Shown piece by piece: positions 45,379 to 52,547 of a stretch of DNA of 64,000 nucleotides; the stretch's first letter is position 1; every line of letters starts with the position of its first letter. Made by a program: the position numbers and the translations under genes. Below the pieces are notes generated by a model. It did not search any database, was not told the DNA's origin, and saw only the letters and a list, made by a program, of their open reading frames with translations. The stretch is from Wohlfahrtiimonas larvae (GTDB lineage Bacteria > Pseudomonadota > Gammaproteobacteria > Cardiobacteriales > Wohlfahrtiimonadaceae): assembly GCF_039543665.1 (NCBI RefSeq), contig NZ_BAABKE010000009.1, positions 30,028 to 94,027 on the forward strand, read 5' to 3'.

Positions 45379-47181
45379 TTAGTATGTTCTTTCTTTAGGT
45401 GGGATGTATTCCACATCGTCAGTCAATGTGTAAGTATGAACAGGGCGGTAATCAATTGTTACTTCACCACTGTCTTCATCCAACCACGCTAAAGTATGCT
45501 TCATCCAGTTTTCATCATCACGACTTGGGAAGTCTTCACGAGCATGTGCACCGCGAGATTCTTTACGATTGTATGCAGACACAACAGTTGTCATTGCATT
45601 AGCTAATAAGTTAGATAATTCCAATGTTTCTACTAAGTCTGAGTTCCAAATCAAGCTGCGATCATGAACTTTGATATTTTTGAACTCGTTATATGCTTCT
45701 GTAATTGCATCTACGCCATCTTTCAATGTTTCTTCCATACGGAATACTGAAACATCTGCCTGCATTGCATCTTGCATTTTGCTACGTAATTGGGCTGTAG
45801 AGATAGAGCCATCAGCATGACGAATTTTATCAAAGCGATCCAAGATTGCTAAGATCTTATCTTCAGGTAAATCTTTTTGTGAAGCACCTGGTTTTAAGAT
45901 TTCAGCAGCACGATTTGCAGCAGCACGGCCAAATACAACTAAATCTAACAATGAGTTAGAGCCTAAACGGTTAGCACCATGAACGGATACACATGAAGCT
46001 TCACCAATAGCCATTAAGCCTGGTACTACATGATCAGGATTACCATCTTTCAATGTTACAACTTCAGCATGATAGTTCGTTGGGATACCACCCATGTTGT
46101 AGTGAACTGTTGGGATGATTGGAATAGGTTCTTTAGTTACATCGACGTTAGCGAAGATTTTCGCACTTTCTGCGATACTAGGTAAACGTTCATTGATAAC
46201 TTCTGGACCTAAATGTTCAAGATGCAAGTTGATGTAATCTTTCTTAGGACCAACACCACGACCTTCACGAATTTCTAATAAGATAGAGCGTGAAACAACA
46301 TCACGAGATGCCAAGTCTTTTGCGTTAGGTGCATAACGTTCCATGAAACGCTCGCCATTTGAGTTGGTTAAGTAACCACCTTCACCACGTACACCTTCTG
46401 TGATCAAGCAACCTGCGCCATAGATACCTGTAGGGTGGAATTGTACGAATTCCATATCTTGTAATGGAACGCCAGCACGAGCTGCCATACCACCACCATC
46501 ACCAGTACAAGTATGTGCTGAAGTTGCAGAGAAGTAAGCACGGCCATAACCACCTGTTGCCAATACAACCATTTGTGCACGGAATACATGAATTGTGCCA
46601 TCTGCCAAGTTCCAAGCAACTACGCCACGACACTCATCATTTTCCATGATTAAGTCTAATGCAAAATATTCGATGTAGAATTCAGCATGATGCTTCAATG
46701 ATTGTTGATACAAAGTATGCAGCATTGCGTGGCCAGTACGGTCAGCAGCAGCACATGTACGTTGAGCTTGTGCTTCACCGTAATGCGTGGTCATACCACC
46801 GAAAGGACGCTGGTAGATTTTACCTTCTTTCGTACGAGAGAAAGGCAAACCATAATGTTCTAATTCTAAGATTGAAGGGATTGCTTCACGACACATGTAT
46901 TCGATTGCATCTTGGTCACCTAACCAGTCAGAACCTTTTACTGTATCGTACATGTGCCAGCGCCAATCATCCTCACCCATGTTACCCAATGCAGCAGAGA
47001 CGCCACCTTGAGCAGCAACAGTATGTGAACGAGTTGGGAATACTTTAGTGACACAAGCTGTTTTGAAACCTTTTTCAGCCATCCCCAAAGTTGCTCGCAA
47101 ACCTGCACCGCCAGCACCCACTACTACAACGTCATAAACGTGTTCAACAATGTTGTAGTCTTTATATTTATTTAAGTTCAT
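45379..47181 (-). CDS. sdhA: succinate dehydrogenase flavoprotein subunit
   Basis: A 600-residue catalytic subunit that oxidises succinate to fumarate. The FAD fold begins VVVVGAGGAGLRATLG, the covalent-FAD histidine is in RSHTVAAQGGVSAAL, and the substrate-site HPTGIYGAG and RGEGGYLTN are present, with SREARGAHAREDFPSRDD-like residues near the end. The order C-D-A-B is standard. Confidence 0.98.
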   Translation of the reverse strand: MNLNKYKDYNIVEHVYDVVVVGAGGAGLRATLGMAEKGFKTACVTKVFPTRSHTVAAQGGVSAALGNMGEDDWRWHMYDTVKGSDWLGDQDAIEYMCREAIPSILELEHYGLPFSRTKEGKIYQRPFGGMTTHYGEAQAQRTCAAADRTGHAMLHTLYQQSLKHHAEFYIEYFALDLIMENDECRGVVAWNLADGTIHVFRAQMVVLATGGYGRAYFSATSAHTCTGDGGGMAARAGVPLQDMEFVQFHPTGIYGAGCLITEGVRGEGGYLTNSNGERFMERYAPNAKDLASRDVVSRSILLEIREGRGVGPKKDYINLHLEHLGPEVINERLPSIAESAKIFANVDVTKEPIPIIPTVHYNMGGIPTNYHAEVVTLKDGNPDHVVPGLMAIGEASCVSVHGANRLGSNSLLDLVVFGRAAANRAAEILKPGASQKDLPEDKILAILDRFDKIRHADGSISTAQLRSKMQDAMQADVSVFRMEETLKDGVDAITEAYNEFKNIKVHDRSLIWNSDLVETLELSNLLANAMTTVVSAYNRKESRGAHAREDFPSRDDENWMKHTLAWLDEDSGEVTIDYRPVHTYTLTDDVEYIPPKERTY

Positions 47182-47213
47182 TAATTTAAGTCCTCAATAA
47201 TGTTCATCGAGCT

Positions 47214-47630
47214 TTAGAAAAAAAGTGTATCCATATTTGAAAGCATCAGCTCAAGATTTGTGGCAACATGGATAATTGCGATGATCATTAATAACCACAT
47301 AATTGCTAAGAATGTTTTGATCAAATAAATGTAGAAAATACGTTTAGCTGTTTTAGGAATGTAATCCTCAATGATTGTCTGAATTCCCATAGCTGCATGA
47401 TGTAAACCTACAGTAATAAATAAAATTAATAAAGCTGTATTTAAGGGTGCATCAATCCATAATAAAACTTGGGCATAGTCAGCCTTGATTAAAAAAGCAA
47501 AGGAAAATGCAAACCAAAGAAATAAGACAGCTAAAATGACCGAAGAAACTTTCATCAATAACCATTCTTTTGCGCCTGAATGAGATGATCCTAATCCTTT
47601 AACTCGGCCTAGAGGTGTACGATAGTTCAT
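47214..47630 (-). CDS. sdhD: succinate dehydrogenase membrane anchor subunit
   Basis: A 138-residue anchor with three membrane helices. GLHHAAMGIQTIIEDY (about residues 70-85) carries the haem-ligand histidine and residues near the quinone site. A GGAGAAAATA ribosome site precedes ATG 47630. It lies between sdhC and sdhA. Confidence 0.94.
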   Translation of the reverse strand: MNYRTPLGRVKGLGSSHSGAKEWLLMKVSSVILAVLFLWFAFSFAFLIKADYAQVLLWIDAPLNTALLILFITVGLHHAAMGIQTIIEDYIPKTAKRIFYIYLIKTFLAIMWLLMIIAIIHVATNLELMLSNMDTLFF

Positions 47631-47639
47631 TATTTTCTC

Positions 47640-48029
47640 CTATGCCAAAATACCGACAGCAAGTAAAGCAACTGTAATCACTGCTGTTGCAACGATAACC
47701 CACATACCAGATTTTACAGCTTCTTCATTGCTGATGCCGATACCTGCGTCCCAAAATAAATGGCGAATACCATTACAAAAGTGATAAACCGTTGATGCCA
47801 CACCTAACGCTAAGAATGGGAAGAATGCAAAGTGTGTAAATAGTGCTTGAATGCTGAGCGCTAAGGATTTACTAAATGGTATGGCAATGATCCATAAACC
47901 GATTGCTAATATAACGAAAAGAGATGCTATACCCGTTAAACGGTGTAGAAAGCTCATGATAGATGTTTGTTGAAATTTGTAGCCTGAACCTAGCATGAAA
48001 GGTGATAGTGGCCGTTGATGCTTTTCCAT
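47640..48029 (-). CDS. sdhC: succinate dehydrogenase cytochrome b556 subunit
   Basis: A 129-residue membrane anchor. RPLSPFMLGSGYKFQQTSIMSFLHRLTG is split across its N-terminus and first helix, and STVYHFCNGIRHLFWD carries the haem-ligand histidine. I set the start at ATG 48029 because AAGGAG lies just before it and the length equals the E. coli protein. The frame stays open further upstream to 48170, but that part is not typical of SdhC. Confidence 0.95.
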   Translation of the reverse strand: MEKHQRPLSPFMLGSGYKFQQTSIMSFLHRLTGIASLFVILAIGLWIIAIPFSKSLALSIQALFTHFAFFPFLALGVASTVYHFCNGIRHLFWDAGIGISNEEAVKSGMWVIVATAVITVALLAVGILA

Positions 48030-48072
48030 ACGACTCCTTGGTAAGACTTTGGTGGTAAAAATTATTAAACAA

Positions 48073-48091
48073 TTGTTCAACCTGTGAACAA
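48073..48091. promoter_or_regulatory. inverted repeat upstream of sdhC
   Basis: A 7-bp inverted repeat (TTGTTCA 48073-48079 with TGAACAA 48085-48091, five-base spacer), about 45-60 bases before the sdhC start. It overlaps a second small palindrome AACAATTGTT. A regulator dimer site is likely, since sdh operons are commonly controlled. The regulator cannot be named. Confidence 0.35.
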
Positions 48092-48251
48092 AAACACACA
48101 TTATTCTAAATAACTTCGCGCGTTTACTCAACTTCAATATTGATTGCTTCAAGGAATCTTGACCAACCATAGTAAATATTAAAAATAGTGGTTACATCTT
48201 TATTACAATTTTTTAGAATTTTAAAGGGGGGGAGGTCGATAACTGTGGGCG

Positions 48252-49061
48252 TTAAAGGATAAAGCTGCTGAGCATGCGAATTAATATCACTAATAAAAAG
48301 AGTGCAAAAATTTGACGAATTCGTGGAACAGGGAGTTTATAACTCAATTTAACACCAAGAGGTGCAGTTAGAATACTCATCAATGCAATACAAATAAATG
48401 CAGGTAGATATACATAGCCAAGAGAATAGGCAGGTAAACCCTCGGCGCCCCAACCATTATATATATAACTGATAGCACCAAAGGTAGATAAGATAACGCC
48501 AATCATTGCTGATGTCGCAATGGCTTTATGCATTTCATAACCAATATAGACAAGTAATGGCACAGCAATGGCACCACCGGCAATACCAATGAAGCTAGCT
48601 AAAAAGCCAATTAATAATCCTAGTAATATGAATATGTATTGAGGGAAATTGGGTGTTGTAATGGTTGTGGACTGTTTTTTCTTTGGTTTAACCATTGAAT
48701 AAATAGTATAAGCTAAGAATATACAGAAGATAATTTGTAAAAATGTATTAGATAAAAGATTCACAATCAAACTACCTAAGATAACACCCAATGCGCTGCC
48801 TATTCCTAAATAAGGTATATGTTCCCACAAAATAGTGCCACGTTTATTGTGGGACCAAGCGGAAGATGCTGTTGACATAATGATGATGGCAAAAGATGTT
48901 CCTAACGACATTTTCATAATTAATGCTGTAGGTACATTCATTTGTTCTGCCATATAGTGCATGACGGGCACAATTACTGTCCCACCTCCAATACCTAATA
49001 AACCAGCCATAAAGCCAATTAAGGCGCCAACAACAATGAATGCGAATAGAAAAATCAACAT
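48252..49061 (-). CDS. TauE/SafE-family sulfite/anion permease
   Basis: A 269-residue membrane protein with about eight helices and the duplicated family motif: GFMAGLLGIGGGTVIVPVM in the first half and GFLASFIGIAGGAIAVPLL in the second. Family members export sulfite or organosulfur anions or move related small anions. The substrate here is unknown. ATG 49061 has TTGGAG six to seven bases upstream; a TTG at 49073 is less likely. Confidence 0.9.
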   Translation of the reverse strand: MLIFLFAFIVVGALIGFMAGLLGIGGGTVIVPVMHYMAEQMNVPTALIMKMSLGTSFAIIIMSTASSAWSHNKRGTILWEHIPYLGIGSALGVILGSLIVNLLSNTFLQIIFCIFLAYTIYSMVKPKKKQSTTITTPNFPQYIFILLGLLIGFLASFIGIAGGAIAVPLLVYIGYEMHKAIATSAMIGVILSTFGAISYIYNGWGAEGLPAYSLGYVYLPAFICIALMSILTAPLGVKLSYKLPVPRIRQIFALFLLVILIRMLSSFIL

Positions 49062-49180
49062 GAAAAACTCCAAGATGGGGCACTACATAAAATAATAATG
49101 ATGAATTCTTGAGCATAACAAACTTGGGAAGATCTTGTCTGCAAATTTGGTATAAAAATGGTAATGTGTGATTTTTTTGA

Positions 49181-50026
49181 ATGGCTAAATTTATTGTGAA
49201 AACGTATCAAAATATTATTGGTGAATCTGTTATGGAGTTATCTCATTTAGAGAATCCGAAATTTGAAGCTGAATCATTATTAGCATTTGTTTTACAGTGT
49301 AATCGTAGTCGAATCATTGCTTTTCCAGAGAAAAAAATAGAACATGACCAGTATGTTCAATATGCAAATTTGGTCAAGCAAAGAGCTTCAGGTATGCCAT
49401 TTGCCTATTTAACTGGGGAAAAAGAGTTTTATGATTTAACTTTAAAAGTTACACCTGCAACTTTGGTTCCAAGAGCAGATACTGAGTTGTTGGTGGAAAC
49501 TGCATTATCAAAAATGCAGGGTGATGATTCATATAAAGTGATTGATATGGGGACAGGTAGTGGTGCAATTGCTTTAACGCTTAAAAAGCATCGTCCTAAT
49601 GCTAAAGTGATTGCAGTGGATCAATCCTTGGAAGCTTTATCCGTTGCGCAAGACAATGGTGAGCGATTATCTTTGGATGTGGAGTTTATACAAAGTGATT
49701 GGTTCAGTAATGTTAAGGGTCATGATTTTGATTTAATCGTATCGAATCCGCCTTATATAGAAGAGCATGATGAGCATTTAGTGGAGGATGGCGTAAGATA
49801 TGAACCAATCACCGCTTTGGTCGCAGGTGATAATGGTTATTCTGATCTATTCCATTTAATTAAAACATCTTGGCCATTATTAAAAGAAGATGGCTGGTTG
49901 ATGATGGAGCATGGTTTTGAGCAAGGTGAAAAATTACGCACTGAGTTCACGAAGCAAGGTTATCAGAATGTAGCAACCTTAAAAGATTTGGGTAAAAACG
50001 ATCGCATTACGATTGGGCAAAAATAA
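49181..50026 (+). CDS. prmC: release factor glutamine methyltransferase
   Basis: A 281-residue SAM-dependent enzyme that methylates the GGQ glutamine of release factors 1 and 2. The N-terminal helical domain has GMPFAYLTGEKEFYDL, the SAM motif is VIDMGTGSGAIALTL and the catalytic motif is SNPPY. The Shine-Dalgarno is poor, so the start at ATG 49181 is not certain. prfA is not in the window. Confidence 0.93.
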   Translation: MAKFIVKTYQNIIGESVMELSHLENPKFEAESLLAFVLQCNRSRIIAFPEKKIEHDQYVQYANLVKQRASGMPFAYLTGEKEFYDLTLKVTPATLVPRADTELLVETALSKMQGDDSYKVIDMGTGSGAIALTLKKHRPNAKVIAVDQSLEALSVAQDNGERLSLDVEFIQSDWFSNVKGHDFDLIVSNPPYIEEHDEHLVEDGVRYEPITALVAGDNGYSDLFHLIKTSWPLLKEDGWLMMEHGFEQGEKLRTEFTKQGYQNVATLKDLGKNDRITIGQK

Positions 50027-50027
50027 A

Positions 50028-50044
50028 GCCCATATTGAATGGGC
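50028..50044 (-). terminator. terminator at the convergent end of prmC and the 68-aa gene
   Basis: A 6-bp hairpin (GCCCAT and ATGGGC, five-base loop) directly after the prmC stop. On the minus strand it is followed by TTTATTTTT, so it best serves the moaA/68-aa transcript. Confidence 0.7.
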
Positions 50045-50069
50045 CTCTCAGAAGATTTAATAATAACAT

Positions 50070-50276
50070 TTATTTTTCTAATAACTCGTAGTTTAATGTA
50101 GCTGTGTCGCTTCTACGGTAATAGATAAAAGGTGTTTGATATGATTTTAAAAATTCAGCGCGCTCTTCTTGAGTATCAAACCATCTTTCTGCAGCGAAAT
50201 TTTCACCTAACAGATGTTCAGCACTTAATGGGCTATGTTCTTGAAGCGTCATTTTTACGCCATATTTTTGACTCAT
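50070..50276 (-). CDS. uncharacterised 68-residue protein downstream of moaA
   Basis: A small protein I do not recognise. It starts SQKYGVKMTLQEHSPLSAEH and has no cysteine, signal or membrane segment; the C-terminus is LNYELLEK. A strong TTAGGAG lies seven bases before the ATG, and the gene follows moaA closely with its own terminator behind, so it is likely translated and co-transcribed with moaA. Confidence 0.7.
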   Translation of the reverse strand: MSQKYGVKMTLQEHSPLSAEHLLGENFAAERWFDTQEERAEFLKSYQTPFIYYRRSDTATLNYELLEK

Positions 50277-50309
50277 ATAAACTCCTAAGATTATTAATTG
50301 AATGTATTA

Positions 50310-51287
50310 CTAACCGCCAGTCATAGACATGAAACGAGTGATTTTTGTATCATCTTCAATGAATTCATGTTTTTTAGGTTTGAGATTGATAGCTTCATAG
50401 ATTGCCGATTTAATCGCCTCATCAGTACAATCGGGTGAGCGAATCAAATCACGCAGTGCATAATCATCATTTTGACCTAAGCACATAAATAGTGTTCCAT
50501 CGACAGATAAACGTACACGATTGCAAGTTTCGCAGAAATGTTGAGAAATCGGTGTAATTAAACCTAAAGTAAATTTACCATCTTTAGATTTCCAATAGCG
50601 AGCAGGGCCCCCGCCACGGACTTCTGTGGATTCTATCAAATCATATTTATGATAAATTTGTCTTAAAAAGTCAGAAAGGTTTTTACCTTGAGTTTGTTGT
50701 CCAGTGTGTCCCATTGGCATGACTTCAATCATACGAAGAATAAAGTCATTATCAATGCAAAATTGAATCATAGGCTCAATTTGATTGTCATTAATATTTA
50801 GCATGGGCACCATATTGATTTTGATCTGTTCAAAGCCTGCATCTTTTGCTGCCATAATGCCATCATAAACTTTATTAAAGCAGTTCAAACCTGTAATTTC
50901 TTTGATAACAGAGGTGCTTAAACCATCTAGGCTAATATTTAATCGATCTAATCCTGCATTACGTAATGCTACCGCATGTTTACTTAGTTGGGTGGCATTG
51001 GTTGTCATAGAAAGATCTTCAACACCTGGAATTTTTTTGATGATTTCAACAAGCTGAGGTAAATCTTTACGAAGTAAAGGTTCTCCGCCTGTTAGTCTAA
51101 AACGCTTTACACCCAATTCTGTAAAATTACGGGCGATCAGAGCAATCTCATCAAAAGTTAACCAATTCTGCGGAACCTCAAAATCTCGAAATCCTTCTGG
51201 AATACAGTAGGTGCAACGTAAATCACATTTATCAGTTACGGAGATTCTGACATAATCTATGGTTCTTCCAAATTGGTCAACTAACAT
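50310..51287 (-). CDS. moaA: GTP 3',8-cyclase (molybdenum cofactor biosynthesis)
   Basis: A 325-residue radical-SAM enzyme for the first step of molybdenum cofactor synthesis. The N-terminal cluster is Cys21, Cys25 and Cys28 (CDLRCTYC). The C-terminal cluster is in FCETCNRVRLSVDGTLFMC. It ends in Gly-Gly, which MoaA needs for activity. moaC, moaD and moaE are absent from the window. Confidence 0.96.
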   Translation of the reverse strand: MLVDQFGRTIDYVRISVTDKCDLRCTYCIPEGFRDFEVPQNWLTFDEIALIARNFTELGVKRFRLTGGEPLLRKDLPQLVEIIKKIPGVEDLSMTTNATQLSKHAVALRNAGLDRLNISLDGLSTSVIKEITGLNCFNKVYDGIMAAKDAGFEQIKINMVPMLNINDNQIEPMIQFCIDNDFILRMIEVMPMGHTGQQTQGKNLSDFLRQIYHKYDLIESTEVRGGGPARYWKSKDGKFTLGLITPISQHFCETCNRVRLSVDGTLFMCLGQNDDYALRDLIRSPDCTDEAIKSAIYEAINLKPKKHEFIEDDTKITRFMSMTGG

Positions 51288-51305
51288 AATAACCTCAACA
51301 GCAAA

Positions 51306-52181
51306 CTACAAATGGAGTGATTTAACACATTCCGATAAGAGTTCTAATTTCTTTAATTGAGTATACTCTTTTCGATAAATCAAACCAATTTTTCTTTTTG
51401 GAACAGGACCTTTAAAAGGAATACAAGAGATAAGCTCTTGTAAATGATCTTGTATCAGTGCATATTTAGGTAGTACAGAAATACCTTGACCAGATGCCAC
51501 AATATTACGAATTGTTTCTAGTGAATAATGGTGCGCATTATTGTTGGCGCTAATTTCTGGACACTGTGCGACAACTTGATCACGGAAGCAATGACCTATA
51601 TTTAATAACAATGGGTCATATTCATGGATTGTAGAAGCGTCAATAGCTGTTTCATTTGCTAAAGGATGATTTTTGGGAGTGATGACAAAGAATTCTTCAT
51701 CGTATAATTCGTCAACGGCTAATGATGGTTCATAAATTGGTAATGCCACAATAGCTGCATCAATTTCTCCACTTTTTAACATTGGAATGATGTTATCTGT
51801 TGTATTTTCATAAATATTTAAAGTGAGTTCTGGTGCAGTTGATTTGAGTAAAGGAATAACTCGAGGTAATAAATAAGGTGCAATTGTAAAGATAATGCCA
51901 AGTTTTAATTCACCTTGAGATGAGTTAATAGATACTCTTAATTCTTTGAGTTGTTGAACAACTGAGAAAATTTGTTTTACTTTTGGTAGAGCTTCTAACC
52001 CCTCTGGTGTTAAAAATACTTCGCTCGCTGAGCGCTCAAACAAAACAACACCAAGTGAGTACTCTAGGTTTTTAATACCAATTGATAAAGCTGGTTGTGA
52101 GATGAAGCACTTTTGAGCTGCGCGACCAAAATGTTTTTCTTCTGCAACAGCTAAAAAATACCTAAGTTCATTCAATTTCAT
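51306..52181 (-). CDS. oxyR: hydrogen-peroxide-sensing LysR-type regulator OxyR
   Basis: A 291-residue LysR protein. The winged helix-turn-helix is at 1-60 (RAAQKCFISQPALSIGIKNLE). The redox pair is Cys198 and Cys207 in GHCFRDQVVAQC, with the same spacing as Cys199/Cys208 of E. coli OxyR, which form the activating disulfide. Adjacent to moaA, downstream of it on the same strand by 18 bases. Confidence 0.92.
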   Translation of the reverse strand: MKLNELRYFLAVAEEKHFGRAAQKCFISQPALSIGIKNLEYSLGVVLFERSASEVFLTPEGLEALPKVKQIFSVVQQLKELRVSINSSQGELKLGIIFTIAPYLLPRVIPLLKSTAPELTLNIYENTTDNIIPMLKSGEIDAAIVALPIYEPSLAVDELYDEEFFVITPKNHPLANETAIDASTIHEYDPLLLNIGHCFRDQVVAQCPEISANNNAHHYSLETIRNIVASGQGISVLPKYALIQDHLQELISCIPFKGPVPKRKIGLIYRKEYTQLKKLELLSECVKSLHL

Positions 52182-52207
52182 ATGGGATGCTCCTATAAGG
52201 ATAATTC

Positions 52208-52228
52208 AAAACCCGATTAAAACCCGAT
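52208..52228. promoter_or_regulatory. tandem repeat upstream of oxyR
   Basis: Two copies of AAAACCCGAT, at 52208-52217 and 52219-52228, one helical turn apart and some 27-47 bases before the oxyR start. This spacing suits binding of a regulator, for example OxyR itself acting on its own gene. The bound protein is not known. Confidence 0.35.
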
Positions 52229-52478
52229 GGTTATATTGATTATATCGGTCTAATAATATCATCTTTGCCACCATAATTCAGGATTATGATGTGATTGTTC
52301 TAATTTTCAGTTTTTATTTATTTTATTGGTCAAGTTCGAAATAATTATATATAAAAATGTAGTTAGAGTATATAAAAATTCTATATGACATAGGGGTATG
52401 AAAAATAGCGTTTTATTTTGTAGTTTTTGTAGTTTTTTATGAAAAAACAATGGGGGGGTGTTTTTTTTATGAAAAAGA
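52229..52478. other. intergenic region between oxyR and sucA
   Basis: A 366-base AT-rich gap (52182-52547) between divergent genes. It contains the repeat next to oxyR and the sucA promoter at its right end. In the middle I see T-rich runs and a G-run (52452-52458) but no RNA gene or other clear structure. Confidence 0.5.
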
Positions 52479-52507
52479 TTGGACTATTGTATAAAAAACG
52501 ATAAAAT
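52479..52507 (+). promoter_or_regulatory. candidate sigma-70 promoter of sucA
   Basis: TTGGAC at 52479-52484 and TAAAAT at 52502-52507 with a 17-base spacer, ending 40 bases before the sucA start. The -10 is weak by sequence. The gap between oxyR and sucA contains no better candidate that I could see. Confidence 0.45.
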
Positions 52508-52547
52508 TTACATTGGCTTATCTAGCTCAAACCAAATGAGGAAAATA

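Noticed and set aside
46659..47048. 129-codon plus-strand open frame within sdhA
   Set aside because: It is antisense to the FAD domain of sdhA; its His/Gln-rich composition is that of a shadow frame.
52470..52505. 11-codon open frame (MKKIGLLYKKR) ahead of sucA as a leader peptide
   Set aside because: It overlaps the proposed -35 and -10 and has only a G-run upstream, so it would not be transcribed as part of the sucA message.
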